Positions 1 through 9,926 are shown, counted from the stretch's first letter. The stretch: DNA of 64,000 nt from Achromobacter seleniivolatilans (GCF_030864005.1 NZ_CP132976.1:3782001-3846000), one strand, 5' to 3'. Translations and numbers: made by a program. The notes: generated by a model from the letters alone, not told the origin.

Positions 1-251
1 CCATCCATGCGCTGGCCGCCGACTTCGGCTTGCGCGTTGTTACCAAACGTCTGACGCGCGACGACGTCTACATTGCAGACGAGGCCTTTTTCACCGGCAC
101 CGCTGCGGAAGTCACGCCCATCCGTGAGGTCGACAACCGCCAGATTGGCACTGGTGAGCGCGGCCCTGTCACCGAGAAGTTGCAGAAAGCGTTTTTTGAC
201 ATGGTGAATGGCCGCAACCCGAAGTACCATCACTGGCTAAGTAAAGTTTGA
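1..251 (+). CDS. ilvE: Branched-chain-amino-acid aminotransferase, C-terminal end (partial)
   Basis: The frame is open from base 3 and ends with TGA at 251; about 82 C-terminal residues are inside the window. They match the end of class IV PLP-dependent branched-chain aminotransferases: a stretch reading DDVYIADEAFFTGTAAEVTP, which is the conserved cofactor-phosphate and substrate-loop region, followed by the short helical tail. The enzyme carries out the last transamination of Val, Leu and Ile synthesis with glutamate in the cytoplasm. The start and the PLP lysine lie outside the window. D-amino-acid aminotransferase is a relative, but the EAFFTGTAAEVTP signature is typical of IlvE. Confidence 0.9.
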   Translation, partial: IHALAADFGLRVVTKRLTRDDVYIADEAFFTGTAAEVTPIREVDNRQIGTGERGPVTEKLQKAFFDMVNGRNPKYHHWLSKV

Positions 252-328
252 TTCGCGCGGACTCGTTCATAACGCGATCGCGCATTGCCCCAACCTGCCG
301 TTTATCGGTTCTTTTTTCAGGAATATCC

Positions 329-550
329 ATGACCGCTGCTGCCCCGGCCGCCGTCCCCCACGCTCACGAAGTTATCGAGGTCGGCGCCGAAGACCTGCCC
401 GTGTTCTGTCCCGGCCCCAAGGCGCCGCTCTGGAGCATGCATCCCCGCGTCTTCCTGGACGTGGCCCGCTCCGGCTCCGCCAGTTGCGCTTATTGTGGCG
501 CTGAATACCGCCTGAAGGCCGGCACCGTGCTGCACGGCCACGGGCACTAA
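329..550 (+). CDS. Small CHCC-type zinc-finger protein
   Basis: A 73-residue protein with C27, H38, C53 and C56 spaced as in the zf-CHCC domain (Cys-x10-His-x14-Cys-x2-Cys). That domain is found in small bacterial proteins related to the mitochondrial complex I subunit NDUFS6. I chose the ATG at 329 because AGGAA lies just upstream (319-323) and the longer upstream frame (from 248) has no homology-like content and overlaps the ilvE end. It sits 77 bases after ilvE and may be co-transcribed with it. Metal binding is predicted from the Cys/His pattern; its cellular partner is unknown. Confidence 0.75.
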   Translation: MTAAAPAAVPHAHEVIEVGAEDLPVFCPGPKAPLWSMHPRVFLDVARSGSASCAYCGAEYRLKAGTVLHGHGH

Positions 551-588
551 GCTTCTCGCCGCATAACGTCTACCGTATTCCAGCAGCC

Positions 589-1011
589 ATGTTTGCCACA
601 CCCGAAGAAGCCGAGCACGCATTCTACGAAGCCCTTGAACAGGCGGACACCGTGCGCCTGATGCAGGTGTGGGCCGACGACGAAGAGGTCGTCTGCATCC
701 ACCCGGGAGGCCTGCGCATCGTCGGTCACTCGGCGGTGCACGAGTCCTGGCAACAGGTGCTGATCAACGGCCCGCTCCATGTTCGCCCGCTGCGCCCGCT
801 GGTCATGCTCAGCATGATGTGCGCAGTGCACGTGCTGGTGGAACAGGTGGCCGTGCGGACACGGGAAGGCACGCAGTTCGCAAACTGCTACGCAACCAAC
901 ATCTACCACAAGGGCCCTACCGGCTGGCGCATGGTCATGCACCATTCGTCACCGGCGCCCACGGAAGCGGGCGTGCTCGACTTGCACGACGTACCCGACA
1001 TGCTGCATTGA
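589..1011 (+). CDS. NTF2-like (SnoaL/DUF4440 type) protein
   Basis: A 140-residue protein starting ATPEEAEHAFYEALEQAD and continuing with WADDEEVVCIHPGG and a YHKGPTGWRMVMHHSS strand near the C-terminus. This is the pattern of the cone-shaped NTF2/SnoaL fold (N-terminal helices, then curved beta strands), where such proteins bind or convert small ligands. No specific catalytic residues can be assigned. The ribosome-binding site is weak. It lies 38 bases after the zinc-finger gene and 17 bases before the hydrolase gene, so the three may form one transcript. The function is unknown. Confidence 0.7.
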   Translation: MFATPEEAEHAFYEALEQADTVRLMQVWADDEEVVCIHPGGLRIVGHSAVHESWQQVLINGPLHVRPLRPLVMLSMMCAVHVLVEQVAVRTREGTQFANCYATNIYHKGPTGWRMVMHHSSPAPTEAGVLDLHDVPDMLH

Positions 1012-1028
1012 ATCGGGTGGATCTTTAG

Positions 1029-2129
1029 TTGGCCGCTGCTCGTCTTGATACATCGCCCTGCCCCGTTCCCTCCTGGTTGCCCGGAGGCGATAGCCAGACG
1101 GTTTACGCGTCCCTGTTCGCGCAGTACCACCGGATCGCGTTCGTACGCGACCGGGTGGAAACGCCGGATACGGATTTCGTGGATTTCGACTGGACGGGCC
1201 CGGGACTTTTCCCGCACAAGGCTGCTGATGGCGGGTCCATCAGCGGACAAGGACCGGTTGCCAACGGCAAAACAGCCGCTGCGCGGTGGATGACCGATGC
1301 GGACTGGAAGTCGTTGCCGCATACGCCTGACACGCCCGCGCTGATCCTGTTCCATGGCCTGGAAGGCGGCAGCAACAGCCGGTATGCACAGTCTGTTGCG
1401 CACTATTTCCGCGCCCGCGGCTGGATAGTCGTGATTGCGCACTTCCGGGGCTGCTCGGGCGTGCCCAACCGGCTGGCACGCGCCTATTACTCTGGCGACT
1501 CGGCCGAAGTCGGCTTCCTGCTCGAGACCGTACGCAGCCGCATCCCCCACGCCCGCTGGCACGCCGTAGGCGTTTCGCTGGGCGGCAACGCGCTGCTCAA
1601 ATATCTGGGTGAACACCAGGAAGACACTGGCTGGCTGACCGCCTGCGCTGGGGTTTCTGTTCCGCTGGATCTGGTCGCTTGCGGCAAAACCTTATCCACC
1701 GGCATCTTCAACCGGCGCGTGTACTCGGCCCATTTTCTGAAGACGCTCAAGCACAAAGTGCTGGAAAAGGCGCATCGCTTTCCCGGCTCCATCGACGTGA
1801 TGCGCATTGCGCACGCGCATGATTTGCGCGAATTCGACGACACCTACACCGCGCCCATGCACGGTTTCCGCAATGCACTGGATTACTGGACGCGTGCGTC
1901 CAGCAAGCCTTGGCTGCCGAAAATCTCGGTGCCGACGCTGGTGCTCAACGCGCGCAACGACCCGTTCATCCCGGCAAGCTCGTTGCCCAAACCCCAAGAT
2001 TGCGCACCTGGCATCCTGTTGCATCAGCCCAGTGATGGGGGGCATGCCGGTTTTCCCACGGGCGCTTTCCCGGCGCACCTGAACTGGCTGCCGCAGCGGC
2101 TGGGACGCTTCTTCGAAACAGGCTTGTAG
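1029..2129 (+). CDS. YheT-family alpha/beta hydrolase
   Basis: A 366-residue alpha/beta-hydrolase of the YheT/UPF0017 family. Visible are the oxyanion-region HG at residues 109-110 (LILFHGLEGG), the nucleophile elbow GVSLGGNALL with Ser183, an acid candidate in LNARNDPFIP and a His candidate in DGGHAGF near the C-terminus. Length and motif order match E. coli YheT, whose substrate is not established but is presumed to be an ester. The chosen start is TTG at 1029, with GGTGGA seven bases upstream; no in-frame ATG precedes the conserved WLPGGDSQT region. A perfect hairpin follows the stop. Confidence 0.85.
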   Translation: MAAARLDTSPCPVPSWLPGGDSQTVYASLFAQYHRIAFVRDRVETPDTDFVDFDWTGPGLFPHKAADGGSISGQGPVANGKTAAARWMTDADWKSLPHTPDTPALILFHGLEGGSNSRYAQSVAHYFRARGWIVVIAHFRGCSGVPNRLARAYYSGDSAEVGFLLETVRSRIPHARWHAVGVSLGGNALLKYLGEHQEDTGWLTACAGVSVPLDLVACGKTLSTGIFNRRVYSAHFLKTLKHKVLEKAHRFPGSIDVMRIAHAHDLREFDDTYTAPMHGFRNALDYWTRASSKPWLPKISVPTLVLNARNDPFIPASSLPKPQDCAPGILLHQPSDGGHAGFPTGAFPAHLNWLPQRLGRFFETGL

Positions 2130-2133
2130 GTTG

Positions 2134-2154
2134 CTGGGGGCGATGCGCCCCCAG
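2134..2154. terminator. Hairpin between convergent genes
   Basis: CTGGGGGCG-ATG-CGCCCCCAG is a perfect 9-bp stem with a 3-base loop, placed between the convergent stops of the YheT-like gene and the M48 protease gene. It lacks a clear T-run, so it may act as a transcript-end stabiliser rather than a classic intrinsic terminator. Confidence 0.5.
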
Positions 2155-2172
2155 ACCCGCCGCTTCAGGGCG

Positions 2173-3696
2173 TCAGCCCGACTTGAAGCGCTCGAGCAGT
2201 TGACGTTCTTCCGCCAGCTTGTCCTTCACTTCCTTGATCTGCACATCGATCTGCGATTGCTCGTAGAAATCGGTAGACAAGCCGCGCGCCTGCTGCAACT
2301 GCGATTCCGCTGCCGCGAATGCGCCGGTCATGACGTAGTAGCGCGCCAGATCCCGCCGGGCCTGCACCGGCTTGCCGTTGCGCTCTTCGCTTTGCGCCAG
2401 CATCTGGTACAGGCTGGGCTCGTCACCGCCCCACTGCTTGATCTTGGCGCGAAGATAGTCTTGCGCCTCGGCATGACGGCCAATGGCTTGCAACGCCTGC
2501 GCATAGGCTATGCCCAGCGCCCGCTGCTCCGGCCAGCGTTTGGTCGCAGCCTGGGCCAGTTCCAGCGCGCGGGGATAGTCCTTGCGGGCCAACGCGATGT
2601 CCACGCTCAGCTTGGCCAACTGGGCAGAGCTGCGGCCGTTGGCAGAGGCCAGATTCCACAGGCGGTCTGCCTCGGTCAGATTGTTGCGCTGGAATGCCTG
2701 CAATGCCAGGCCGTAATAGGCAGCGGACTGACGCACACCCGATAGGGCCTGGGCCTCGTCCTGCAATTGCTGCCCTGCCGACCGCAGGCTGACGGCGTCG
2801 CGCCCCTGCACCACCCGCATCTTGGCGCGCACGTACCAAAAGTCATCGCTATCCACGTGGCGGGACGGCGGCAAGGACCGCACGCGGTTCTGCACATCTG
2901 ACATCCGCTCGATCGACAACGGGTGGGTGCTGGCCCAGGAGCCGCCCCCTGCCCCTTCGTTCAAGCGCGACGCATTCATCAGCCGAGAAAACATCTGCGA
3001 CATGCCTTCGGCGTCGTATCCCGCTTTGGTCAGCATCTGAAAACCGGCGCGGTCGGCCTCACGTTCCGCATCGCGGGAAAATCCCAGCTGGCGGTTGATG
3101 GCTGCGGCCTGTCCGAATGCCGCAACACCCATCGCCAGGTTGCCGCCACCGCCAGCCAACGCCGCGAGCAGCGCGCCAGCCAGGCTGGCCAGCATCAACA
3201 TGCCATTTTGGCTTTGCTGGGTCATGCCACGCGCGATGTGACGCTGCACCACGTGGCCGATTTCGTGCGCCAGCACGGCGGCCAGCTCGGATTCGCTGCC
3301 GGACGACACGATCAGGCCGGTATTGACGCCGATAAACCCGCCGGGCATGGCAAAAGCGTTGATTTCAGGATCACGCACGCCGAACATTTCCACCTCAGGC
3401 ACGGCGCCGGGCGCAAAGGCCGCCAGCTTGCGGCCCATGGTGGTCAGGTATTGACTGAGTTCAGGGTCGTCGACATAGGTCGGATCGCGCCGGCCCTGCG
3501 ACATGATGGCTTGGCCCAAGCTGCGTTCCAGCATGGGCGACAGCTCGGCGGCAGAGGTTGCGCCCATCGAAGGCAACCCGACGGGTTGCGCCCACGCAGC
3601 TGCGGGAATAGTAGGGGCGATCAGCGTGGCGCAAAGGCCGAAGATCGTGCTCTGTTTCGCAATCGAGCAAATGGATGGCATTTTCCAGCGGTTCAT
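2173..3696 (-). CDS. M48 metalloprotease with TPR tail (BepA-like)
   Basis: A 507-residue exported protein. The N-terminus carries a signal peptide (hydrophobic core about residues 15-34, likely cut after AWAQ). The gluzincin zinc motif HEIGH is at residues 144-148, with the third ligand expected in [13 protein letters not shown] glycine/alanine-rich hydrophobic stretch separates them, and TPR-like helical repeats fill roughly residues 330-490. This layout is that of BepA/YfgC and Oma1-like M48 periplasmic proteases, which in E. coli assist or degrade LptD and other outer-membrane proteins. Start ATG 3696 has a weak AGG upstream; Met6 is an alternative. It diverges from galU across 57 bases. 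Confidence 0.88.
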   Translation of the reverse strand: MNRWKMPSICSIAKQSTIFGLCATLIAPTIPAAAWAQPVGLPSMGATSAAELSPMLERSLGQAIMSQGRRDPTYVDDPELSQYLTTMGRKLAAFAPGAVPEVEMFGVRDPEINAFAMPGGFIGVNTGLIVSSGSESELAAVLAHEIGHVVQRHIARGMTQQSQNGMLMLASLAGALLAALAGGGGNLAMGVAAFGQAAAINRQLGFSRDAEREADRAGFQMLTKAGYDAEGMSQMFSRLMNASRLNEGAGGGSWASTHPLSIERMSDVQNRVRSLPPSRHVDSDDFWYVRAKMRVVQGRDAVSLRSAGQQLQDEAQALSGVRQSAAYYGLALQAFQRNNLTEADRLWNLASANGRSSAQLAKLSVDIALARKDYPRALELAQAATKRWPEQRALGIAYAQALQAIGRHAEAQDYLRAKIKQWGGDEPSLYQMLAQSEERNGKPVQARRDLARYYVMTGAFAAAESQLQQARGLSTDFYEQSQIDVQIKEVKDKLAEERQLLERFKSG

Positions 3697-3753
3697 AAGC
3701 CTATGATAGCGATGAGCTTAAAATGTTTCATCGATACTCCCAAAGAGGTCTCA

Positions 3754-4605
3754 ATGCGTCCCGTCCGTAAAGCTGTTTTTCCCGTCGCAGGCATGGGGAC
3801 TCGCTTCCTGCCCGCCACCAAGGCGATGCCCAAGGAAATGCTGCCGGTGGTCGACAAGCCATTGATTCAGTACGCCGTGGAAGAAGCGGTTGCCGCCGGC
3901 ATCACCGACCTTATTTTTGTGACCGGACGCAACAAGCGCGCAATCGAAGACCACTTCGATTCCGCGCCCGAGCTGGAATCCGACCTGGAAAGCAAAGGTA
4001 AGCACGAGCTGCTGGCAATGGTGCGAGGCATTCTACCTGCGCATGTGAATTGCCTCTACATCCGTCAGTCGGCCCCGCTGGGCCTGGGCCACGCCGTGTT
4101 GTCGGCCGCCCCAGCCGTAGGCGATGAGCCTTTCGCCGTGCTGCTTGCCGATGACCTGATCGACGCCGACACACCCTGCCTCAAGCAACTGGTGGATATT
4201 GCCGTTGCCCAGAACGCAAGCGTACTGGGCGTGCAGGACGTGCCGCGCGCAGACACCCGCAAATACGGGATAGTCGCTACCCGCCAGGGTGAAGCCCGCG
4301 CGGATGGCCGCACGGAACGCGTCACGCATATTGTTGAAAAACCTGAACCGGATGCCGCACCCTCGACCCTGGCGGTCGTGGGCCGGTACGTGCTTGAGGC
4401 TGCTATTTTTGACCACCTGCGATCCACCAAGATGGGCGCGGGCAATGAAATCCAGCTGACCGACGGCATCGCATCATTGATGCGCGAACGCGCCGTGTTT
4501 GCGCATCGCTTTGACGGCGTGCGCTACGACTGCGGCAATAAGGCGGGCATGTTCCAGGCCACGGTGGCCCTGGGCAAGAAATATCACGGCCTGCTGCCTG
4601 AATAA
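3754..4605 (+). CDS. galU: UTP-glucose-1-phosphate uridylyltransferase
   Basis: A 283-residue enzyme making UDP-glucose from UTP and glucose-1-phosphate for envelope polysaccharides. The N-terminal nucleotidyltransferase signature [18 protein letters not shown] is clear, as are [13 protein letters not shown] and the LADDLID segment. The frame is open further upstream, but ATG 3754 is preceded by AAAGAGG and starts the family-typical [12 protein letters not shown]. Length is close to the usual figure of about 290. The stop is followed by a GC-rich hairpin-capable stretch (about 4612-4643) before the convergent CtaG-type gene. Confidence 0.95.
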   Translation: MRPVRKAVFPVAGMGTRFLPATKAMPKEMLPVVDKPLIQYAVEEAVAAGITDLIFVTGRNKRAIEDHFDSAPELESDLESKGKHELLAMVRGILPAHVNCLYIRQSAPLGLGHAVLSAAPAVGDEPFAVLLADDLIDADTPCLKQLVDIAVAQNASVLGVQDVPRADTRKYGIVATRQGEARADGRTERVTHIVEKPEPDAAPSTLAVVGRYVLEAAIFDHLRSTKMGAGNEIQLTDGIASLMRERAVFAHRFDGVRYDCGNKAGMFQATVALGKKYHGLLPE

Positions 4606-4650
4606 GGCCGGCCTGGCCGCGCTGCCACCGGCAGGCGCGGCCGCAAGCAT

Positions 4651-5523
4651 TTAGGCGGATAGCGCCGCGCGGGCCTTGGCTCGCGCGCGAGCATCGCGGT
4701 CCGCCTTGCGCAAGCGCCCCTTACCCGACAGGCGCATCAGCGTTCCCAGCGCCACCATCAAACCAATCACTTCAACCAGCGCAGCCGGTATCCACATGGT
4801 CAGCCCGCCAATCGTCTGATCCGTCTGGGCCGACATGGCAATCGCACGGCCGCACAGTTCGAACAAGGGATAGATATCGCTTTCAGTAAAAGCGATGACC
4901 GCGCCCGCCACCATCTGCGGCAGCATCGTCAGTACAGGGGAAATGACCCGGCCACCCGGCGTCATCGCTGCGGGAGGCGCGGGGCGGCGGTCCAGGATCA
5001 GGTTCCAGTACATGAAACCGCTGATCACCACCGACCAGTTCATCAGCCGGTACAGCCGCCAATCCAACATGGAATAGAACTGCACCGACGGAATCAGCCA
5101 GACAAGCACCAGGAAGACGAACAGCGTCGGTACGAATATTTTGTTCGTCAACACAGCGACCGTAGCGCGGCCCGAGCCGGTGCGCAGAAAATCACGCAGC
5201 CGCACGCGCCACGACATAGGCAGACCGGCGCGCATGACTTGCCCCGGGAAAGCGGCCATGACCAGCAGCGGCCCCAGATGATGCAAGACCAAGTGCTGGA
5301 TGCGGTGGATGAAGAACATGCGCTCGGCGTAGTAATCCAGCCGCGTGTGCATCGATAAATACAGCAGCACCAGCCCTGTCCAGAACAGAATGCGGCGCGC
5401 GATAGTCACATGGTGTACTCGCTGGCCGCGCACGAACAGCACGATCGCCACCACAAAGGAAGCAACCAGCGTGGGAGAGAACTCCCAGGGTACGAGCCAT
5501 TCAAGACTATCCATACGGTCCAT
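4651..5523 (-). CDS. CtaG-type (caa3_CtaG family) membrane protein, cytochrome oxidase assembly
   Basis: A 290-residue polytopic membrane protein with about seven hydrophobic segments and conserved-looking FFIHRIQHLVLHHLGPLL and ILDRRPAPPAAMTPGGR loops. This His-rich helix and layout are those of the caa3_CtaG family, named for a Bacillus factor needed for caa3 oxidase assembly; it is unrelated to Cox11. The C-terminal tail is basic (RKADRDARARAKARA) and probably cytoplasmic. Starts at Met1 (5523) or Met4 (5514) are both possible. No oxidase genes adjoin it, so its client here is not indicated by context. Confidence 0.8.
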   Translation of the reverse strand: MDRMDSLEWLVPWEFSPTLVASFVVAIVLFVRGQRVHHVTIARRILFWTGLVLLYLSMHTRLDYYAERMFFIHRIQHLVLHHLGPLLVMAAFPGQVMRAGLPMSWRVRLRDFLRTGSGRATVAVLTNKIFVPTLFVFLVLVWLIPSVQFYSMLDWRLYRLMNWSVVISGFMYWNLILDRRPAPPAAMTPGGRVISPVLTMLPQMVAGAVIAFTESDIYPLFELCGRAIAMSAQTDQTIGGLTMWIPAALVEVIGLMVALGTLMRLSGKGRLRKADRDARARAKARAALSA

Positions 5524-5623
5524 CCGATAAACGCCGGGGGTAGACGAGGACCGGCGCTATGCGCCGATACCCGCCGATTGTAGTAGACCCCGGCTTCCGG
5601 TGGCCCCGCAGCCGCTACAACCC

Positions 5624-6727
5624 TTAGAAGCGGTGCGAGATGCCCATCCCGACACGCGTGGTGTGGGAATTGGCAGGGTCAAACTGGTTGTCCAGCGTGT
5701 AATTCGACGCGTAGCCGGCAAAGCCATAGAGCGTCGTGCGCGGGGACAGACCATAGGTATAACCCAAGGTCACAACCTGCGCATTGCGCGCCGTCATACC
5801 GTTGTCCCACTGCCAGTCCGGACGCGCCAGCGACCATTGCAGCATCACGGTTCCCGGCCCCATGGGAGCGCTGACGCCCACCAGCCAGGCATTGACCGTG
5901 CCGCCACGGGCGAAGGCCGATGGCCCCAGACCCAGGCCCAGATCATCAGGGTCGCCCCCGTCCAGCCCGGCGTAGCCGTTGCTTTGACGCGACCAGGCCA
6001 GCGATAGCTTGAGCACCTCGAAGTCATAGGAAGCGCCCAGCTGAATCGCTTTGGGACGGCCTTGGACACCATCAGGCGCATCGGCCAGCCGCAGCTGATC
6101 CCAGGTCGCCACCGCCAGCAAGGGGCCGCTTTCATATTTCAGCCCCAAGCTCACCGCCCGGTTGTTCTGGTTGGTGCGGAACTGGTTGCGGTCATCAGCA
6201 TCGAAGGAATAACCCGCCGCCGCCTGAAATCCATTCCACGTCGGCGAGTAGTAGTTGACGGTGTTGCTGAACTGATAGTTGTCGGACGCCTTGAAGGTGG
6301 CGCCCATGCCCATGTCCTTCCAGGACGCGATTTCCAGTTCGTTGCCGTAGGTCTTGCCCACGGTGTATTGGCGGCCCAAGCGCAGGTCGCCATAATTACC
6401 GTGGCTCAGGCCGACCCAGGCGCCGTAATTGAACAGACGATTATCTTCAGCGGTCTTGCCGCTGGAAGCATCAAACCCGCTTTCCAACTGAAAGCGCGTA
6501 CGCCAGCCGCCGCCCAGATCCTCGGCGCCTTGCAGCCCCCAAAGAGAATCCGTCAGGCCCCCGTCAAGCAAACCGCTATGGCTGCCCTGTCCGGACACGT
6601 TTGTCACGGCGACACCCACATCCACCACGCCGTACAGCTGTACACCGAAGCCGTCATCAGCCGCCAATACCGCGCCCGGCAGGCCCAACGCGCTGCCCAA
6701 CAGACCGGCACAAAATGCAAATCTCAT
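5624..6727 (-). CDS. General porin (trimeric Gram-negative porin family)
   Basis: A 367-residue outer-membrane porin. It has a signal peptide ending GAVLA-ADDGFGVQLYG, the typical first strand QLYGVVDVGVAV, alternating aromatic/glycine strands, an internal LGRQYTVGKTYG motif of the constriction-loop region, and a C-terminal strand ending in Phe (SHRF). This is the neisserial/beta-proteobacterial porin type. The frame is open upstream, but ATG 6727 has GGAG seven bases before it and starts the signal peptide. It lies 54 bases downstream of mgtA on the same strand, so read-through from mgtA is possible. Ion preference cannot be read off. Confidence 0.9.
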   Translation of the reverse strand: MRFAFCAGLLGSALGLPGAVLAADDGFGVQLYGVVDVGVAVTNVSGQGSHSGLLDGGLTDSLWGLQGAEDLGGGWRTRFQLESGFDASSGKTAEDNRLFNYGAWVGLSHGNYGDLRLGRQYTVGKTYGNELEIASWKDMGMGATFKASDNYQFSNTVNYYSPTWNGFQAAAGYSFDADDRNQFRTNQNNRAVSLGLKYESGPLLAVATWDQLRLADAPDGVQGRPKAIQLGASYDFEVLKLSLAWSRQSNGYAGLDGGDPDDLGLGLGPSAFARGGTVNAWLVGVSAPMGPGTVMLQWSLARPDWQWDNGMTARNAQVVTLGYTYGLSPRTTLYGFAGYASNYTLDNQFDPANSHTTRVGMGISHRF

Positions 6728-6780
6728 ATTGTTCTCCCACAATGGCGGCGGGCTGATCGCCCGCCGCTCAGTGCATAGAC

Positions 6781-9588
6781 CTATTGCCAGCCGTAGCGGC
6801 GTACCCAGATACCCTTGAGCAGCTGCGTCAGGACGCAGTAGCTCAACAAAATACCTACCAGCCAGGGGAAGTAGCTCCACGGCAAGGCTTGCAGGTGGAA
6901 GTACTCAGCGAGAGGCGAGAACGGCAGAACCAGACCCGCCACCACAACCATCAGGGTCATGACCATCAACGGCCATGCCGCGCGGCTTTGCAAGAAAGGA
7001 ATACGGCGCGTGCGGATCATATGCACGATCAAGGTCTGCGACAACAAGCCCTCGACGAACCAGCCGGACTGGAACAACGTCTGGTGTTCGGGAGCGTTAG
7101 CCTGGAAGACGTACCACATGAGCGCGTACGTCGCGATGTCGAATATAGAACTGATCGGACCAAAGAAAACCATGAATCGGCCCAGACCTTCCGGGTCCCA
7201 TTGCTGCGGCTTTTTCAGGAGGTCTTCGTCAACATTGTCAAACGGAATTGCCGTTTGCGAAATGTCGTACATCAAATTCTGCAGCAGCAGATGGATAGGC
7301 AACATCGGCAGGAAGGGCAGGAAAGCGCTGGCAACCAACACCGAGAAGACGTTGCCGAAGTTCGAGCTGGCCGTCATCTTCAAGTACTTAAGCATATTGC
7401 AGAAGGTCTTGCGGCCTTCGATTACGCCTTCTTCCAGCACCATCAGGCTCTTTTCCAGCAGGATGATATCGGCAGCCTCCTTCGAAATGTCCACTGCGGA
7501 ATCCACCGAAATTCCCACATCGGCAGCCCGCAAGGCGGGGGCGTCGTTGATGCCGTCCCCCATGAATCCCACCGTATTACCTTGTGCACGCAAGCTGCGC
7601 ACAATGCGCTCCTTGTGAGCCGGGGTCAGCCGCGCGAATACGTTGGCTTCGCGCACGGCAATGGCCAATTGGGCATCGTCCATCGCTTCGATCTCGGCGC
7701 CCAGGTAAACCTTGCGCACGTCGAAGTCCACTTCGCGGCAGACCTTTTGCGTCACCAATTCCACGTCGCCCGTCAACACCTTGACTTCGATACCCGACGC
7801 TTTCAGGGCCGCCAGCGCAGGGCCGGTGGATTCCTTCGGAGGATCCAGGAACGCGATGTAACCCACCAACACCAGGTCGGATTCATCCGCTACGCCATAG
7901 GTCTCTTGCGTGGGCGGCATTTCCTTGACACCCACTGCGATGACACGCAAGCCATCCCGGTTCAATTCCGCCGTGACTCGGCGAATGTCGGCCCGCCGTG
8001 CATCGGTCAACAAATGCACCTCGCTGCCCACACGCAAACGCGTGCATGCAGACAACATTTCTTCGAGCGCGCCCTTGCAAATCAGTTCATGGTGATCGCG
8101 GCCATTCTCGGTTTCATTCACCACCACCGACATACGGCGACGCGAAAAATCGAAAGGAATCTCGTCGACCTTGCGGTACTTCGAGGCCAGGTCAAGACTG
8201 CGCTCGATTTCGGCGTGTTGCAACACCGCGACGTCCAGCAGGTTCTTCAACCCTGTCTGGTAATAGCTATTCAGGTAAGCATAGGCCAGCACATCATCGC
8301 TGCTTGTGCCGTAGACGTCAGTGTGACGCTCCAGCACGATTCGATCCTGCGTCAGCGTGCCCGTTTTATCCGTGCAGAGCACATTCATGGCGCCCAGGTT
8401 CTGGATGGCATCCAGACGCTTGACGACCACTTTTCGCTGCGACATGCGCAAAGCACCCTTGGCAAGCGTCGCTGTGACGATCATGGGCAGCATTTCGGGG
8501 GTCAGGCCAACAGCGACGGCGAGCGCGAACAGCAACGCCTCCAGCCAATCGCCTTTGGTGAGACCGTTGATCAGCATGACGACCGGTGCCATGACCAGCA
8601 TAAAGCGGATCAGAATCCAGCTCACGCGATTAATGCCGGTCTGGAATTGCGTAGGAGCGCGCGTGCTTTGCGTGACACGGCCCGCCAATTGCCCGAAATA
8701 CGTGTTTGCGCCGGTCGCCACCACCAGGGCGCTGCCGGAACCGCTGACCACGTTGGTTCCCATGAACGCCATGTTCTCCAATTCCAGTGCGTTCTCGGTT
8801 TCGACGTGTTGGATGGCGAACTTTTCAACCGGCAAGGATTCGCCAGTCAGCGCAGCTTGCGCGACGAACAGATCCTTGGCATTCAAAATGCGGCAGTCGG
8901 CGGGAATCATGTCGCCGGCGGACAGCAGGACGACGTCCCCAGGCACCAGTTTCGCCAAAGGCACTTCCAGCTGATGCGACCCCGAATCATGCAGGGGTTT
9001 GCCCAAGACTCGCCGGCCATCGCCCGCAACAGGCGCCTGCGCATCGCTGCGCAACACGGTGGCCGTGTTTTGCACCATGGCCTTCAGCGCCTCGGCGGCC
9101 CGGTTTGAACGCAGCTCTTGCACAAAGCGCAGCACGGTGGAAATCACGACCATGGACCCGATGATCACAACCGCCGTCCAGGACTGCTCGTCCGGCTCGG
9201 CCATATGCACATCGGTCAGCCATGACAGGGACGCCAGAACCGTGAGCAACAGGTTGAAGGGATTGCGGTACGACATCCACAGGTGCAAATACCAGGACAG
9301 CGGCTTTTCGTGATCCACCTCGTTGGCGCCGTGGCGCTCACGGGAAGCTTCGGCCTGGGATTGGGACAACCCGCCCCGGCCGCTGCCGAAGCGTGCGAAC
9401 AAGGCATCCAGCCCCATACGCGACGTGTCCAGCATGCGGCGGTTGGCGCGGCGCGATGCATCAGTAGCGGCGGCCGAAGATGCGGCAGCGCCGTCGCCTT
9501 GTTCCAGAATGGGGGAGCGGCGGAAGTGGCGTCCCGAACGCCGCAGTCCCGCCGCGGACGAGAAGAATGATTTCAGAAAGGTAAACAT
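6781..9588 (-). CDS. mgtA: Magnesium-translocating P-type ATPase
   Basis: A 935-residue P3B-type ATPase that imports Mg2+ across the inner membrane. Seen are the actuator motif TGES, the phosphorylation motif DKTGTLTQD, hinge motif GDGINDAPALR, membrane-4 VGLTPEMLPMIV, and C-terminal helices with LMYDISQTAIPFDNVD as in MgtA/MgtB. The N-terminus carries about 50 extra polar residues rich in Arg, Ala and Ser. ATG 9588 has GGAG at seven bases, inside a short inverted repeat. It is preceded by a roughly 430-base leader and a small ACT-like gene on the same strand, suggesting leader-controlled expression. Confidence 0.95.
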   Translation of the reverse strand: MFTFLKSFFSSAAGLRRSGRHFRRSPILEQGDGAAASSAAATDASRRANRRMLDTSRMGLDALFARFGSGRGGLSQSQAEASRERHGANEVDHEKPLSWYLHLWMSYRNPFNLLLTVLASLSWLTDVHMAEPDEQSWTAVVIIGSMVVISTVLRFVQELRSNRAAEALKAMVQNTATVLRSDAQAPVAGDGRRVLGKPLHDSGSHQLEVPLAKLVPGDVVLLSAGDMIPADCRILNAKDLFVAQAALTGESLPVEKFAIQHVETENALELENMAFMGTNVVSGSGSALVVATGANTYFGQLAGRVTQSTRAPTQFQTGINRVSWILIRFMLVMAPVVMLINGLTKGDWLEALLFALAVAVGLTPEMLPMIVTATLAKGALRMSQRKVVVKRLDAIQNLGAMNVLCTDKTGTLTQDRIVLERHTDVYGTSSDDVLAYAYLNSYYQTGLKNLLDVAVLQHAEIERSLDLASKYRKVDEIPFDFSRRRMSVVVNETENGRDHHELICKGALEEMLSACTRLRVGSEVHLLTDARRADIRRVTAELNRDGLRVIAVGVKEMPPTQETYGVADESDLVLVGYIAFLDPPKESTGPALAALKASGIEVKVLTGDVELVTQKVCREVDFDVRKVYLGAEIEAMDDAQLAIAVREANVFARLTPAHKERIVRSLRAQGNTVGFMGDGINDAPALRAADVGISVDSAVDISKEAADIILLEKSLMVLEEGVIEGRKTFCNMLKYLKMTASSNFGNVFSVLVASAFLPFLPMLPIHLLLQNLMYDISQTAIPFDNVDEDLLKKPQQWDPEGLGRFMVFFGPISSIFDIATYALMWYVFQANAPEHQTLFQSGWFVEGLLSQTLIVHMIRTRRIPFLQSRAAWPLMVMTLMVVVAGLVLPFSPLAEYFHLQALPWSYFPWLVGILLSYCVLTQLLKGIWVRRYGWQ

Positions 9589-9600
9589 CGGAGTGCTCCG
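9589..9600 (-). promoter_or_regulatory. mgtA ribosome-binding site inside a short inverted repeat
   Basis: On the coding strand the bases just before the mgtA ATG read CGGAGCACTCCG. The Shine-Dalgarno GGAG can pair with the following CTCC, leaving a 2- to 4-base loop, and eight A residues lie upstream. The stem is short and may not form stably; it could modulate initiation. Confidence 0.35.
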
Positions 9601-9879
9601 GTTTTTTTTGTGTTGTTGTTGGAGACACGGACGACCCGCCCTAGGGCTGCGCGCGGGCAGCAGAGGGCCGCGACTTTCGCGGGAAAGCCGTCAGTCCGCC
9701 ACGTACAGGCGTGCGCAAGCACCGGGGCAATGTTGCCGGTGTCCAGGCGGTGTCCAGGTCGCGTCGATGGCGCGCCGGGTGCGGAAAACGGAAGGGGAGC
9801 TAGCGGAGAAATCAGAACCGGCGGGAGAGGCGCACAGAGGGTGGGCCGGGCCGGTGATTCAATGCTGCGGAGTCCGTCA

Positions 9880-9902
9880 AGGCCGGAATGACTGTCCGGC
9901 CT
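9880..9902 (-). other. Hairpin in the mgtA leader
   Basis: In transcript sense, AGGCCGGA - 7-base loop - TCCGGCCT forms a perfect 8-bp stem, starting 24 bases after the stop of the short leader reading frame. No T-run follows directly, so it is not a simple intrinsic terminator. Its place is that expected for a leader structure whose folding depends on ribosome position. The remaining leader (9603-9879) is GC-rich without an evident gene. Confidence 0.45.
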
Positions 9903-9926
9903 GTCGACTCGCAGGGAGCAAACAGG

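Noticed and set aside
5624..6880. Start of the porin at 6880
   Set aside because: It would overlap the end of mgtA and place the signal peptide inside the protein; ATG 6727 has a good ribosome site.
6784..9108. A 774-codon plus-strand frame opposite mgtA
   Set aside because: His/Arg/Gln-rich antisense of the conserved P-type ATPase.
9589..9608. Plus-strand hairpin CGGAG..CTCCG followed by eight T residues as a terminator
   Set aside because: No plus-strand transcript is evident here; on the other strand the same bases are the mgtA ribosome site.
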